The notes under the pieces: generated by a model
Seen by the model: the letters and a program-made list of their open reading frames with translations, nothing else
Told to the model about the DNA's origin: nothing
The model's database searches: none
Source: Crambe crambe
Lineage: Eukaryota > Porifera > Demospongiae > Poecilosclerida > Crambeidae
Length of the DNA stretch: 64,000 nt
NCBI GenBank assembly: GCA_963924555.1
Contig: OZ004587.1
Coordinates: 1,550,001 to 1,614,000 of the forward strand
Reading direction: 5' to 3'
Program-made: the position numbers and the translations under genes
Part shown: positions 45,635-57,233 of the stretch, in pieces
Layout of the letters: each line of letters begins with the position of its first letter
Numbering within the stretch: the first letter of the stretch is position 1

Positions 45635-47156
45635 GTGGCTCCTGTGAAATCTCCAAAACCAAGCACACACTTAAAGTTGGTGAAGGGAGCAAGAAGAAGT
45701 ATAGGTCAAAAAAGGAAGCTCCCTCTATGGAATCCACGACTGATTATTGTGGTATATCTGCCCTCTGCTACAGAAATCAATTCACCACTCTTATTAAGAC
45801 TTGACCACTTTCTTATATTCTGCAGTTTCCCAATTGGTACAGCAAAACTCGCAGATTTTGAAATTGCTGACTACTGTCATTCAACAGTCACACCAGCCAT
45901 CAATAGCTTCCTGTCTACAACCTCAATTCCTCCCTCTCCAGCCACCATATTCACTCCAGCAGCCAGCTCTCCAGCAATCAGCTGTCCACAATCCACAGCT
46001 ACCCAGCAGACCTCACTCCAGCAGCAAACTCTGCAGCAGACTTCATTTCAGCAACAACCTTCCCAGCTGACCTCACTCCAGCAACCACTTATAGACCTGA
46101 CTTCCCTCCAGCAGCCTGCTACCCAGCAGATTTCATTTAAGCAACAACTTCACCAGCAGACTTCGCAGTCTTCACTTCAGCAGCAAACCTCCGTCCAGCA
46201 GCCAGCTACCCAACAGGCTTCATTATCTCACCAGCAAACTTCACAAGGTTCGCAGCAAACCTCACTCCAGCAGCCAGCTACACAGCAAACCTCAGTCCAG
46301 CAATTTCAACGGCACCAGCACTCTTCAATTCAACAGCAAGCTTCCCAACAGACCTCACTCCAGCAGCCAGCTCTCCAGCAGACACAATTCCAGCAACAGA
46401 CACAATTGCAAACTCCACAGTTTACTTCACTCCAACTACAGCCAACTACCCATTTCAGCAGCCAGCGACCCAGCAATATCCAACCCCTTTTCAACAACAG
46501 CAGGTTCCCCAGCAAACTCCCCCTCGGACTTCTATTCGGAAATCAAGTATGCAGTCACCTGTCCAGGAACTTGATGAAGACGTACAAATTCTCTCACAAA
46601 AAATTTCCCCCCCCCCAAGAGCTATGGACCATAATATGGTTACAGACGAATTTTACAATGTGCTTGAAGATTCAGATTACCTGAGTTCATGGGATTTTTC
46701 TACCAGCGATAATGAAGGAACCAGTGAGGTTCAATTCTCATCACCACAGAATGAGACATCCTCTAGTACAGAAACAGCAATCTCCCAACCTTCAACACCA
46801 AAACCTACACCTAGCATGAAGATTCACCCCCTCCTTTCAAAACTCCACCAAAGTTAAGGAAGGTAGAGGAAGTAATGAACGATCATGGTGGAACGGATGT
46901 AGCAAGTTTAAGAAACCTGACAACTGCTTTAGCTAGGGAAGCAATTTTTGGGAAAGAAGAATTGGCGAAGAACAGCTTAAGTGGTCACAAAAATACTGGA
47001 GTTTTAAATAAAGAAAAACTTAGTTATATCAAGACTTTGGTGAAATCACGAGTACCTGGAATGACACAAGTAGAATTTGAACATATCTGGACATTATGTA
47101 GAGGATCACTCTCTAAGTCTTGTCAAGCAATTCGTGCAAGTTTCAGGCGCAATTAG
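45635..47156 (+). CDS. Q-rich BEN-domain protein (frameshifted)
   Basis: Exon 45635-45751 (acceptor CATGCAG, donor GTATAT) and exon 45826-47156 (acceptor ATTCTGCAG) join in phase: KEAPSMESTTDYC then VSQLVQQNSQILKLLTTV, a short coiled-coil-like helix. A long Gln-rich repeat follows (TSLQQPATQQ-type units), then an acidic Ser-rich linker. The C-terminal BEN domain reads LRNLTTALAREAIFGKEEL, then LNKEKLSYIKTLVKSRVPG, and ends CQAIRASFRRN with TAG at 47154. BEN domains bind DNA or protein in chromatin and transcription control. Frame changes occur near 45998, between about 46440 and 46540, and near the C run at about 46830. Upstream exons are unknown. It is a real locus, but as given the frame is broken. 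Confidence 0.65.
46000..46540 (+). repeat. Coding minisatellite of CAG-rich units
   Basis: Imperfect units of about 30 bp encode TSLQQPATQQ-like decamers, more than ten of them. Insertions and deletions that are not multiples of three probably explain the frame changes around this block. Confidence 0.75.
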
Positions 47157-47657
47157 CAAATCTCACTTAAAACAATTGATTCTTAGCTATACTCCGAATT
47201 GAGTTTGGCAATTATAATAACGCTTAAAATGTGAAATATAAATCAGTGGACTGGTGTCTAAGGTGAAATTCCTATTTTATGTGAATGTAGCGTGCTCCAA
47301 TTCACGTGTGTTGTGCTCCAATTCAGATATAGATATGAATAGTATAGGGTATAGCTCGTGTTGAGCAATTAGTGCTGTCAGCAATTCTTATAGCTATTAA
47401 TGAATCTTCTACACCTTTCCAACTGAAAGATGAGCTGGGAAGCTAAGGAACACAGTAGTAGTGGCTAGCTACATGAACTTGCTATAGTATTATGCAGCAT
47501 GCAGTACAAGCATTGTACTATTCGTATAGCTACTAAAAGTCCAAGATGCTTGTCACGTCACTAGAGTCAAAATTCTATAGTTGCTTAATTGCTACAAGCT
47601 ATAATATCATGAATGCCACCCATAACTAATTATCACAATGTAATGGTAGCTATATAG
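47157..47657. other. Spacer between convergent BEN and Tc1 genes
   Basis: AT-rich sequence with a local direct repeat (GTGCTCCAATTCA at about 47291 and 47313). No gene seen. Confidence 0.5.
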
Positions 47658-48674
47658 CTAATAAAAAGAAGTCTTAATAATCCAGTTTAGTATCCAGTTG
47701 CATCGGGGAAGAACTTTTTTCAGATGATGTATATAACGCCTGCATTTGTGTATATCTACAGTACTCCAAAAATTATTAATTCCATCAATTAGCCCTTCTT
47801 TAGTTGTTGGCTTGATCTCTCTACGAATATATTCCTTGAGTTCATGCCAAATATTTTCAATAGGGTTCATGTCTGGAGATTCAGCTGGCGTTTTCCACCA
47901 ATTAATATTAGAATCAATAAAGAACTGTTGGGCTGCACGTGAAGTATGCTTTGGATCATTATCTTGCATGAAACGGTGGGTGGCAGGGGGAGGAAAGTGT
48001 TCTAGAATGAATGGGATGAGCGTTTGCTGAAGAATTTCACAGTAGAGAGGAGCAGTCATGATTTCCTTAAAAATGCATACTTGAGTAGCTCCTTTTAGAC
48101 TGATTCCAGCCCAGACATGGACTTTAGTTGGGTGCTTAGCTCTTGGTTTAGGACGAGGCTTTTCACCAAGCTTTCGATAGCAATGTCGCCTGTGTGTTTC
48201 CAGTTGAACAGTTATTTCGTCACTCCAGATAACATTATTGAAATCATCATGGAGGTGAGTACGTGCCCATTCAAGTCGCTTTTCTTTGTTCTGATGGCGT
48301 ATAAGTTGGCAATAGGCTGAACCACGGTATGTCCATCCCAGCTGAATTCTATTACGAACGATTGTTGCCAGAGAAACATAAATTCCAGTGGAAGCCAGTT
48401 TTGCCTGCAATTGAGTTGAAGAGGTCTCATCATCTTCTTGCATAGTTTGTTCAATTAAATGCTGAATAGCTGGTGATAATTTAGGAGGTAGTCCTGATCC
48501 AGGCTTTCTAGCAATAGTCCCATATTTATTGTAGTGTTTGATGAATTGGCGGACACCTTGCTTGGATACGATTATTTGGTCTTGAAGTACAAGATTTTCC
48601 ACAATAGCAGAGATTTTGTATCCTTTCCAATACATGTTGAGAATTCGCTGCTTGGTGTATGTACTCAGAACCAT
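47658..48674 (-). CDS. Tc1/mariner transposase, intact frame
   Basis: 338 codons from ATG at 48674 (MVLSTYTKQRILNMYWKGY) to the stop at 47658. An in-frame extension upstream exists, but a splice acceptor (ACTTGCAGGCT) sits just before this ATG. It has an N-terminal helix-turn-helix region (AIVENLVLQ..SKQGVRQFIKHY) and a catalytic DDE triad: VIWSDEITV, FMQDNDPKHTSR and PDMNPIENIWHELKE, the last two spaced as in the Tc1-type DD34E class. It would cut and paste at TA sites. Length is normal for the family. I did not find convincing terminal inverted repeats around it, so it may be immobile or domesticated. No stops or frameshifts, unlike the other transposase here. Confidence 0.9.
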   Translation of the reverse strand: MVLSTYTKQRILNMYWKGYKISAIVENLVLQDQIIVSKQGVRQFIKHYNKYGTIARKPGSGLPPKLSPAIQHLIEQTMQEDDETSSTQLQAKLASTGIYVSLATIVRNRIQLGWTYRGSAYCQLIRHQNKEKRLEWARTHLHDDFNNVIWSDEITVQLETHRRHCYRKLGEKPRPKPRAKHPTKVHVWAGISLKGATQVCIFKEIMTAPLYCEILQQTLIPFILEHFPPPATHRFMQDNDPKHTSRAAQQFFIDSNINWWKTPAESPDMNPIENIWHELKEYIRREIKPTTKEGLIDGINNFWSTVDIHKCRRYIHHLKKVLPRCNWILNWIIKTSFY

Positions 48675-48924
48675 AGCCTGCAAGTGCAAAATAAGAACAT
48701 GAACATAAAGGCAGTCATTCATATCATAGCTAGCTATCAGCTTACCGTGGATTATGCTGAATTTGAATCAAAAAATTCGAGAGGTAGCTAGCTAGCTATA
48801 TCGTAGAGCAGGTAGAGTCAGAGGCTCAAAGGCTTTAACGTTAACTTTAACAGCATCCAAAGAGGTAACTGCAACAGCATGTGTCTTCGTGTGCAGAATG
48901 AATGTTCTGAACTTCGATTAAATA

Positions 48925-49015
48925 GCTCACGAAGCTCACGAAGCTCACGAAACGTTCACGAAGCTCACGAAACGTTCACGAAGCTCACGAAACGTTCACG
49001 AAGCTCGTGAAGCTC
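48925..49015 (+). repeat. 20-bp minisatellite CACGAAGCTCACGAAACGTT
   Basis: Three clear 20-bp units after shorter CACGAAGCT repeats, ending in GAAGCTCGTGAAGCTC. Palindromic AACGTT and AGCT words occur within. No coding role was evident. Confidence 0.85.
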
Positions 49016-49149
49016 CCAAAAATTGTTTACATAGGCAACCGCAGTATCGCGAAGGAAGGCTCGCGAGTGAATTCATGTTAAGTGCTTGACGAACCCTTCG
49101 CGAAGCCTCGTGAGCAAGTCGCAAAGAGTTATTTGCAACGTACCGTAGA

Positions 49150-51152
49150 TCCCTAGAGAATGTGATTAACACCATGGATTGAGATCAAGTGACCCTCCTG
49201 TTTCTGTATGATGCTAAGTAAAAGAGAGATGTTAATGTGGGCTCCATAATCACTTTTCCTTGTTTGTAACATCAAACAAACCTCTTAAATAATTATGTAT
49301 AATTATTATATGAAACAAACCTCTTATACATAATTCCAGTTGTTTAACTTGTGCTGGTGTATAGTCCAGAGGGGACATCCCCTCATCAAATTCGTTGGTT
49401 GAGGTACTCACTCCATAGTCTTGATGACCCTTTACCAAGCAATGAGGTCTTGTAGGAGAATATGAGTCAGCCAGTTTGACTCATATCCTAGAATAATGCT
49501 ATCCACATTCATCCAGGTGGCCATATACACACTGGTAGAGTATCTTTGGATAACTGCTAGGATACTCCAGGATACTCTGCCCGTTCTAGGATGTACCTTA
49601 ATTGACCTGATTCAACACCTTACACATAATGCTTCAGAATAAACATGTTGAAATCTCTACAAGAATTAATTCTTAATGAATTTTAGTAGGTTCCATCATC
49701 ATCTTCGTTGACTCATCAGATTGCTTATCACTCGTTATTAGGCACACCTCACTTATAAACCATGTTAGTCACTGATTGTTGCTCTAGTTGTTAATTTAAA
49801 TTCTCCTCTCGCTTCTTTATTCTAGTTGACCCTTTTCTCTGCTGCTTCTTTGCAACCTTACTATGTAGTACTCTGAATAATGCCCACCCAAAGTGAAATA
49901 TTATTCGTCATCTCACTGTTGGACACATACCGCTTGCTAACAGCAGTGCATGGTGTGCTTTAATTATGTGGAATATGGACATATAATGTAGGAAGTTTCT
50001 TAGTTTGTTCATTGGTCTATGAGAAAGGTACCTACATAGGATGTAATGGATTTGCTCATTCAGGAAGTGTTCAAGTGAATGAACTGATCATTATGATGGG
50101 CATTATATAAAGTTTTATAAAGTGTAGGGAGGACTTGATGCAATTATGTTTATGTGGTTAATGTGTTAAGTAGAGTAACAATGGGTAACTCAATAACAGT
50201 AAGCATCATTAACCTAGCTAAAGTAGTATGTACTTGAATGTAGCTATGTGTACTGGACATTTCTTGTTGTGGTCTCCTCTGTTATGAATGAAATAGGCAA
50301 AAGTTATTAAATGTGGCCCTCACAACTTTTAAATAGTATTTGCTATGTATCTCTTAAGAGAAGAGCACAATGTATTGAACTTCATGATTATTGCATACTC
50401 CATCATCATCTTCTATCATTTCGTTTTCTGTAGGTGTGTTGCTTCCCCTTCCTGGAGAGAGTGTCCAGACCAGTGCTTCGTAGTTGGGAGACGGTTGGTT
50501 CCTCCATGCTTAGTTCCTTACAACAGCTAACCAATGTCAGTTAAATACCCTTATACCGTAAATCTGGAAAATTTCGTAGTAGATTTAATTTCGTAAGTGA
50601 GTAAAATTACGAAAATAAAAAACATGAAATTTTCTATCAGACGAAAAAGAATAAATAGAGCAATGAAAATTTGGATAAACGGTCAAATCCACGTGTACGT
50701 ACGTGTGTTGATCCACGATCGATTGAATTGGAAAGCCAAGATATCTCTAAGGAAGTTTCTCAAGGCTAGAGGTGGACTCCCAGACCCCAAGGGTTCACTC
50801 TCCATGCCCTCGGCAACAATTTCTTTGGTGAAAAGCGAACAAAGTCTAGATACTTTCCGTGGTAAATGTCCTGTAACTGTCTTGTTCTTTATCACTGAAA
50901 TGGCGTATCCATCTTCAGGATTACTTGGCTCATTGTAATACTTCTCCGATAGCTGCCATCCATATCGCTTTATAAATAATTATGGTAGTACCTCCAACTG
51001 CTGCTACTCTAATAAAAGCACATGATACGTGCGCGCGTGCGTTATTTTGAATCCATGTTTAAGAAATTAATTTTACACAAAATATTTCATCCCGAATATT
51101 TTTCAACACGAAAATTTCCCGATTTACGGTATCACATTATTAGATGATCCTT

Positions 51153-51193
<41 letters not shown>

Positions 51194-51484
51194 AATTAAG
51201 TCCTTATGAAAGAAGGCTATGTACATAAATTTGGTTTGGTGTTCTGAATTCCTGTTGCAAGATTACTGCAATCCACTGTACTTACCAATCATTTCTCCTT
51301 ACTCTTGAAGCATAGTAACTCTGTGAACTCTATTCTGTAGTGTAGTAGCTATGTCAACAAACTTTACAAAGTCCTGTAGTAGCATCAAGCACTTTAGTTA
51401 TGATTATTTCAAAGTTATCAATGTTTGTGATTGAGGATTGATTAGTGATTGTCTCAAGTGAGTGGATGGTTTTTGTGTGTGCAG
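49150..51484. other. Dispersed copy of the I/LWEQ-associated noncoding segment
   Basis: Successive pieces match 8.9-14.3 kb: GAGAGATGTTAATGTGG (about 49225), GATGACCCTTTACCAAGCAATG (about 49425), the CACTCGTTATTAGGC block (about 49730), CATTTCTTGTTGTGGT (about 50260), and the intron end GAGTGGATGGTTTTTGTGTG before the exon at 51485. It is a transposed or segmental copy of the talin-like 3' region. Confidence 0.6.
51156..51194 (+). repeat. GA microsatellite
   Basis: About 19 GA dinucleotides in a row. Confidence 0.95.
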
Positions 51485-51642
51485 GTTAAGGGTGGTTGCC
51501 AGTGCTACGAGCACCAATGGAGTGATGCAAGGTCAGGCTCGGAGGAGGAACTGATAGTGGCTGTCAAGGCCGTGGCCTCCTCTACTGCTCAGCTGCTTGT
51601 TCCCTGTCAGGTGAAAGATGATGCTCGTTCAGAAAACAACAG
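51485..51642 (+). pseudogene. I/LWEQ (talin-like) exon fragment, set D
   Basis: Between acceptor GTGTGCAG and donor GTATAT. It contains SGSEEELIVAVKAVASSTAQ then LLVPCQVKDDARSENN, an excellent match to the talin/HIP1 I/LWEQ wording (SEEKLI.A.KAVASSTAQLLVAC). The upstream part NGVMQGQA is in a different frame, one base lost near 51535, so it cannot be read as one exon. Confidence 0.7.
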
Positions 51643-51849
51643 GTATATACTCACACAATATCAAATGCTTATTAGATGACCAATTGGGGACCCTCACTAA
51701 TCTGAATAGCTTGGGACTAGAGCCCATTTTTTTTTGGTGATTTGGATTAGTGAATACATGCAGTTTGAATGGAGCTTTCTCAAAATAGCCATAAAAATGG
51801 CTGTTCAGATTTGTGAAGATTCTGATTAAAGGGGTTTGGATTAGTGAGG

Positions 51850-52230
51850 GTCTACTGTATTAGGGATACTATACATACTCTGTGGAATAGTTTTGCTCAT
51901 CCCAGGATACTCCTTGGATACTACTGGGATACTGGCCCATCCCACGTAAACTGTAGTTACGGAGTATGTTCAGACACCTGAGATACTTTGTCCATCCCAG
52001 GATACTACTGGGATCTACACTTACACTGCAGTACGCATATCTCTACCACTGGCAGGATATCTACGGATACCTGGCATATTTTGCCCATCCTAGGATACTA
52101 GTGAGATACTACACATACACTGTGGTATATCCCCATATACCCACTGACTAAGTATCTATGGATACCTGGGATACTTCACAGCCCAGGATAACATTGACCT
52201 GTCTGATTCAACACCGTAGGAAACGGGTTG
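51850..52230 (+). repeat. GGATACT repeat block, parent of the E1R target
   Basis: Diverged units with GGATACT, ACACATACACTG and CTGACTAAGTATCTATGG. The last unit (52140-52215) has an uninterrupted TATCTATGGATACCTGGG and is the unoccupied counterpart of the E1R insertion site. Confidence 0.75.
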
Positions 52231-52266
52231 GGAGTTGGGAAAAGTGTCCTAGCTTATTTCAGGGGT

Positions 52267-52800
52267 GTCTTAATTGGCTTATTGTAGCAGTGTCCTAGCT
52301 TATTTTAGTGGTGTCCTAACTTATTTTAGTGTTGTCCTAAATTATTTTAGTGGTGTCCTAGCTTATTGTAGTGGTGTCCTAACTTATTTTAGCGGTGCCC
52401 TGGCTTATTTTAGCGGTGTCCTGGCTTATTTTAGCAGTGTCCTGGCTTATTTTAGCGGTGTCCTGGCTTATTTTAGCGGTGTCCTGGCTTATTTTAGCAG
52501 TGTCCTGGCTTATTTTAGCGGTGTCCTGGCTTATTTTAGCGGTGTCCTGGCTTATTTTAGCGGTGTCCTGGCTTATTTTAGCGGTGTCCTGGCTTATTTT
52601 AGCGGTGTCCTGGCTTATTTTAGCGGTGTCCTGGCTTATTTTAGTGGTGTCCTGGCTTATTTTAGCGGTGTCCTGGCTTATTTTAGCGGTGTCCTGGCTT
52701 ATTTTAGCGGTGTCCTGGCTTATTTTAGTGGTGTCCTGGCTTATTTTAGTGGTGTCCTAGCTTATTTTAGTGGTGTCCTAGCTTATATTTAGCAGTGTCC
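52267..52800 (+). repeat. 21-bp minisatellite, about 25 units
   Basis: Unit GTGTCCTGGCTTATTTTAGCG with few variants (AGCGG, AGTGG, AGCAG). The 21-bp period is a multiple of three, so long ORFs reading YFSGVLA repeats appear, but they are products of the period. Variation is concentrated at the two ends, the centre being nearly uniform, typical of unequal exchange. Confidence 0.95.
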
Positions 52801-52829
52801 TAGTATGACACTGACTAAGTATCTATGGA

Positions 52830-53277
52830 CAAGTGAATGCAAAAAATTTCTTCGAAATAAAAATGTGAAGTAGGGATGCTATTATAACTGCAGCTTCATT
52901 ATGAAAACCAAGTACTGCAGCATCGAAGCAGTATGGCCCAAAAATCTAGCTGGAATATGTATTATAACTGCATGCAAGAGAGTGAACTTAGTGAAGTGAC
53001 CCTTACCCATCATCAAGTACGAGATACTATTCCTACTTCACTCCCTTGGCCCTTGATCATGGGAGTGAAGTAGGAACAGTATCTTGTACTTGATGATGGG
53101 TAAGGGTCACTTCACTAAGTTAACTCTCTTGCATGCAGTTATAATACATATTCCAGCTAGATTTTTGGGCCATACTGCTTCGATGCTGCAGTACTTGGTT
53201 TTCATAATGAAGCTGCAGTTATAATAGCATCCCTACTTCACATTTTTATTTCGAAGAAATTTTTTGCATTCACTTGT
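52830..53277. repeat. Foldback A of E1R
   Basis: Same palindrome as 38514-38961. It begins at the element start and ends GCATTCACTTG. Confidence 0.9.
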
Positions 53278-54082
53278 TTGCATTCTTTTTCTTTGTGATT
53301 ATGAAAATTGATAGACACTAAAGGCTTCCTTGATTGAACTAAATTTATTTAATGATCAGTATTTCATTCTGTTCAGGGAGGAGAGTTTGAAGGATGATCA
53401 TCTGCAGTGTAATGGAGTACTGAAAGGAGTGAACATTTTAAAAAGTGAACAGCATTAGCTAATTGTTACATATGTGATCACTGAAATAATTATTGAGATG
53501 GTACGTATGTCTTGCTTGAGGGAGGAGTATGGGGAGTTTATGCATTTGGTGTAGTGATCATAATAGTGGATGCCATCAAATGGCCACATCCTGTGCAGGT
53601 GTTATATGAGGAGAACTGCTATTAATTGCCCCACCCCTTTTATGAGGTGATATCGCGAAGATTTTTTTCATACGAGGCTGCAGCACATTATAGATAGCCC
53701 AGCTAGATTTTAGGCTATCCCTACTTAACCTTTTTATTTGAAGAAATTTTTTACGCTCACTTGTTTCTATCCTTTTTCTTAGTGCTTGAAGTTGAATGAG
53801 GGAGGCTACAGTACAGTACTATACAAAGCCAGCTGTACATAAACCTCTTTTGTAGGTACATACAGTGTCTCTGGTTGAAGAATTTGCTTAGCTATTTAAG
53901 TTTTGTTGATATAAAACTTTACAGCAACAGCAATGTAAATGACATGTACACGGCATGGTGAAGCGAGCTGACTACACTACAGCCAAGTACTGGCTATAAT
54001 GCTACTATAGGACTGTAATTCAGCAAGGAGTGACTGGAACATCATCAGATAATGAATGAAGACCTTGGCTATAGCTAAACTT

Positions 54083-54283
54083 AAGCTTACGTGGCTCCGC
54101 CCATAAGCCCCGCCCCCTTCAAAATGGCGTAGAAAGATTAGCAGTGTTCCGAGTGCTATAGAATAGTGAAGTAGAGCCTTAGTCAAAACTAATAGCAAAA
54201 GATCAGCCTCTAGGTGCCGCTCTAACAGATGGCCAAAGCAGAATTTTGATGACTATAGCCAGTAAGTCGGTACGTCGATCTTA
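54083..54283 (-). promoter_or_regulatory. Promoter-like tail 2 of E1R
   Basis: Inverse of 37508-37708: GGCTCCGCCCATAAGCCCCG, then CCCCCTTCAAAATGGCGTAG. GC boxes and a YY1-like core AAAATGGCG point to minus-strand transcription. Confidence 0.55.
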
Positions 54284-54300
54284 TACATTATTATTATTAT

Positions 54301-54823
54301 TACAAGTGCAAAAAATTTCTTCTAAATAAAAAGTGAAATAGGGATAGCCATAAAATTTAGCTGCATTCCTATCACTCCTACCCCTCCTAATTTCAATATC
54401 CATGCCCATACATATACCCAACTTACGTAAATCCCTACTCTTCACTCCCCCTTCAGCAATAAGTGAGTCTAGTAATCCCTTACCCATACCCATCACCAAA
54501 CTCAAGAATCACAGCAATCATATTATTACAAAACTACTACTCCTACTTCACTCCTAGGCCTCCTTAGGAGTGAAGTAGGAGTAGTAGTTTTGTAATAATA
54601 TGATTGCTGTGATTCTTGAGTTTGGTGATGGGTATGGGTAAGGGATTACTCGACTCACTTATTGCTGAAGGGGGAGTGAAGAGTAGGGATTTACGTAAGT
54701 TGGGTATATATATGGGCATGGATATTGAAATTAGGAGGGGTAGGAGTGATAGGAATGCAGCTAAATTTTATGGCTATCCCTACTTCACTTTTTATTTAGA
54801 AGAAATTTTTTGCACTTACTTGT
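54301..54823. repeat. Foldback C of E1R
   Basis: Same near-perfect palindrome as in E1L, centred near 54559. Confidence 0.9.
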
Positions 54824-55806
54824 TTCCATTCTTTTTCTTTGTAATTAGCTATTATAAATTGATAATATTTAAAAATTTAATTTTCTGAAATGTTCTTAAT
54901 TTGGTAAGTACATAGCACTGGATATGGAAGATTATTAACATTATTTGTGTATTATTCATATTCATAAGAAGTAGTTATTCCTTCATGCCCTGCACCTATG
55001 GTTTGCAAATAGCTAATTATATGCATTCCCTTGCTAAGAAAAGCTGAATGATTAATTTTGAATGTTATATTCCTCAGGGATGATTGACTGATGAGGAGGT
55101 TTCAGAACGAGAAGGTGCAGTAGTGAAGAACCTGGAAGAAATGAATGGCTGGACACTTAGCTAATTAGCTATTGGTTTTTTTGTTTTTTTTTTGTTTTTT
55201 TTTTTCAATTAATGTATGTGGGGGCATGTGCAATAAGGAGTGGTTGGGCAGTTTTTTTTATTGAGAGTACCCTCTCATGCATGTGTGCTGAGGGTTTATT
55301 GTTTGCAAGCATAGGAGTGAAGAATGTTTTGTTGTCTTGAGGGAGGAGAGTATGACTGACATGAAGGAGGAGTATCTGTAGTGAATACAGTACTGAGGAG
55401 TGAAAACATTAGAGTGGAGGAGCAGAAGGAAATGAATCAATAATAGTTGTTGAGGTTTTGTTGTCTTGCATATGAGGGAGGAGGGTATGAGGGATGAGCA
55501 TGTGGAGTGCAAATGAGTGTTGAGGTTTGGTTGTCTTGCACGAGGAAGGATATGGGGAATGAGCAAATGAGAGTAGCAATTTGTGATGCGCATGCACATT
55601 TGATGTAGCAGGATTTTGTGCAGAAGCTTAGTATAGAGATCTGCTGTTTGTGTACGTGATGATCGCGAGATATATATCTATAAAGCAATAGGGTTAAATG
55701 AAGCCAAGCTATAGCAGCTTTATGCTTGCCTTGAGTTAGAGAATTTCTGCAAGTATTTAGCTAGATACAAATGAAATGTTTTATAGTGTTTGAGTGCGTG
55801 ACTTAC

Positions 55807-56867
55807 TTTTTATTTTTGATGATAGTGGAAATGCACTGGAAAAGACAAGTAGCTATATATAGCTAAGTGATTTTGTAATGTTTTATATTACTTACAGTTT
55901 CCTCGATACATATTAGGGTCTGGAATTAAAGATTATGGTGATACATGTTATATAATGTGTTGGTGGAAAATGGTTAAGTATGTACTCACATGGGAACGGG
56001 CAGAATCGAACACCCCTCCCTCTGCGCCTGGCCCTGGCCCTAGCCCTCCACCCTGGGTGAGGGTGTGCAGTTGGAAGTGGCACTGGATGAAGTAATTGTA
56101 AGATGCTATCTATAGTTAGTTGCTTACCTTCTGGGAGGGGGTGCGCAGCTGGAGGTGGCACTGGATGATGTAATCGTAAGATCATGAAATGTTTTATTTA
56201 TAGTTGCTTACCTTCTGGGAGGCCGAGGGGGCGTGCAGTAGGTGGTACTGGATGACGTAATTGTAAGAGTAATGAAATGTGTTATCTATAGTTGCTTACC
56301 TTCTGGGAGGGTGTGCGCAGCTGGAGGTGGCACTGGATATAAGAGTAATGAAATATGTTATCTATGTATAATTCTTTACCTTCTGGGAGGGGGCGCACAG
56401 CTGGAGGTGGCACTGGATGATGTAATTGTATGAGTAATGAAATTGTTATCTTTAGTTACTTACCTTCTGGGAGGGGGTGTGCAATGGGAGGTGGGGTGCG
56501 CAGCTGGGGGTGGCACTGGATGATGTAATTGTATGAGTAATGAAATAGTTACTTACCTTCTGGGAGGGGGTGTGCAAAGGGAGGTGGCACTGGATGATGT
56601 AATTGTAAGATCGTGATATGTGTTATGTATAGCTAGTTAGTTGCTTACCTTTTGGGAGGGGGTGTGCAGCTGGAGGTGGCACTGGTTGAGATCAGTGGAG
56701 TAGTTCCAAACTGATAGTGCTACGTAGTCAGAGAAAGAAACACTTATGAAAGAGTGAATATGGTTGACACTGAACACATTTTTTTGTACAAATAGCTGCA
56801 GAGCACTAGAATTGTAAGGAAACAGTTCCAAAGTTGCAAGCAGCTGATTATAAAATGAAAAGAAGCA
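55807..56867 (-). CDS. Micro-exon gene in E1R
   Basis: The inverse twin of the E1L gene; exon coordinates are 91,791 minus those given there (for example exon 2 at 56557-56589 and exon 7 at 56128-56160). All splice dinucleotides and the open frame appear unchanged. As in E1L, no in-frame ATG was found upstream. Preservation of every splice site in both copies is expected from recent duplication and does not by itself show selection. Confidence 0.6.
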
Positions 56868-57030
56868 CTGGACTCAGGAGTCAAACAAAGGAAAGAGTGA
56901 GTATAACATACCTTGTCTCAGAAGAGTGACTGTTACTTAATTTTTTGATTCAGAGGTAGAAGGATTGCACTTTAAAAGCAGCTGCACTTCAAAAGAAGCT
57001 AGCACGTGCGCGTGCAACGCGCGCGCATTG

Positions 57031-57227
57031 CATTTTACGTAATACTACGTAATACGCACCACAGGCTTCAAAATGGCGGATGAAAAGTAGCTAGTGCATC
57101 TATACCACTGAATTGTGAAGTATAACCTTAGTGAAAACGAATAGCAAAAGATCAGCCTCTAAGTACCGCTCCATCTAATCGCCATGTTATAATTGTGACA
57201 ACTATAGCCAGTTAGTCAGTACGCCGA
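57031..57227 (-). promoter_or_regulatory. Promoter-like tail 1 of E1R (YY1-like site)
   Basis: Contains CTTCAAAATGGCGGATGAAA, a close match to the YY1 consensus, and the conserved AATAGCAAAAGATCAGCCTC word. Upstream of the minus-strand micro-exon gene. Confidence 0.5.
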
Positions 57228-57233
57228 TCTGAT

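Noticed and set aside
48925-49015. CRISPR-like array
   Set aside because: The repeats are directly contiguous with no unique spacers, and the context is an animal genome.
52274-52792. A membrane protein with YFSGVLA repeats
   Set aside because: The frame is a product of a 21-bp minisatellite. A second frame (WLILAVS) is open as well, and there is no start context, exon or domain.
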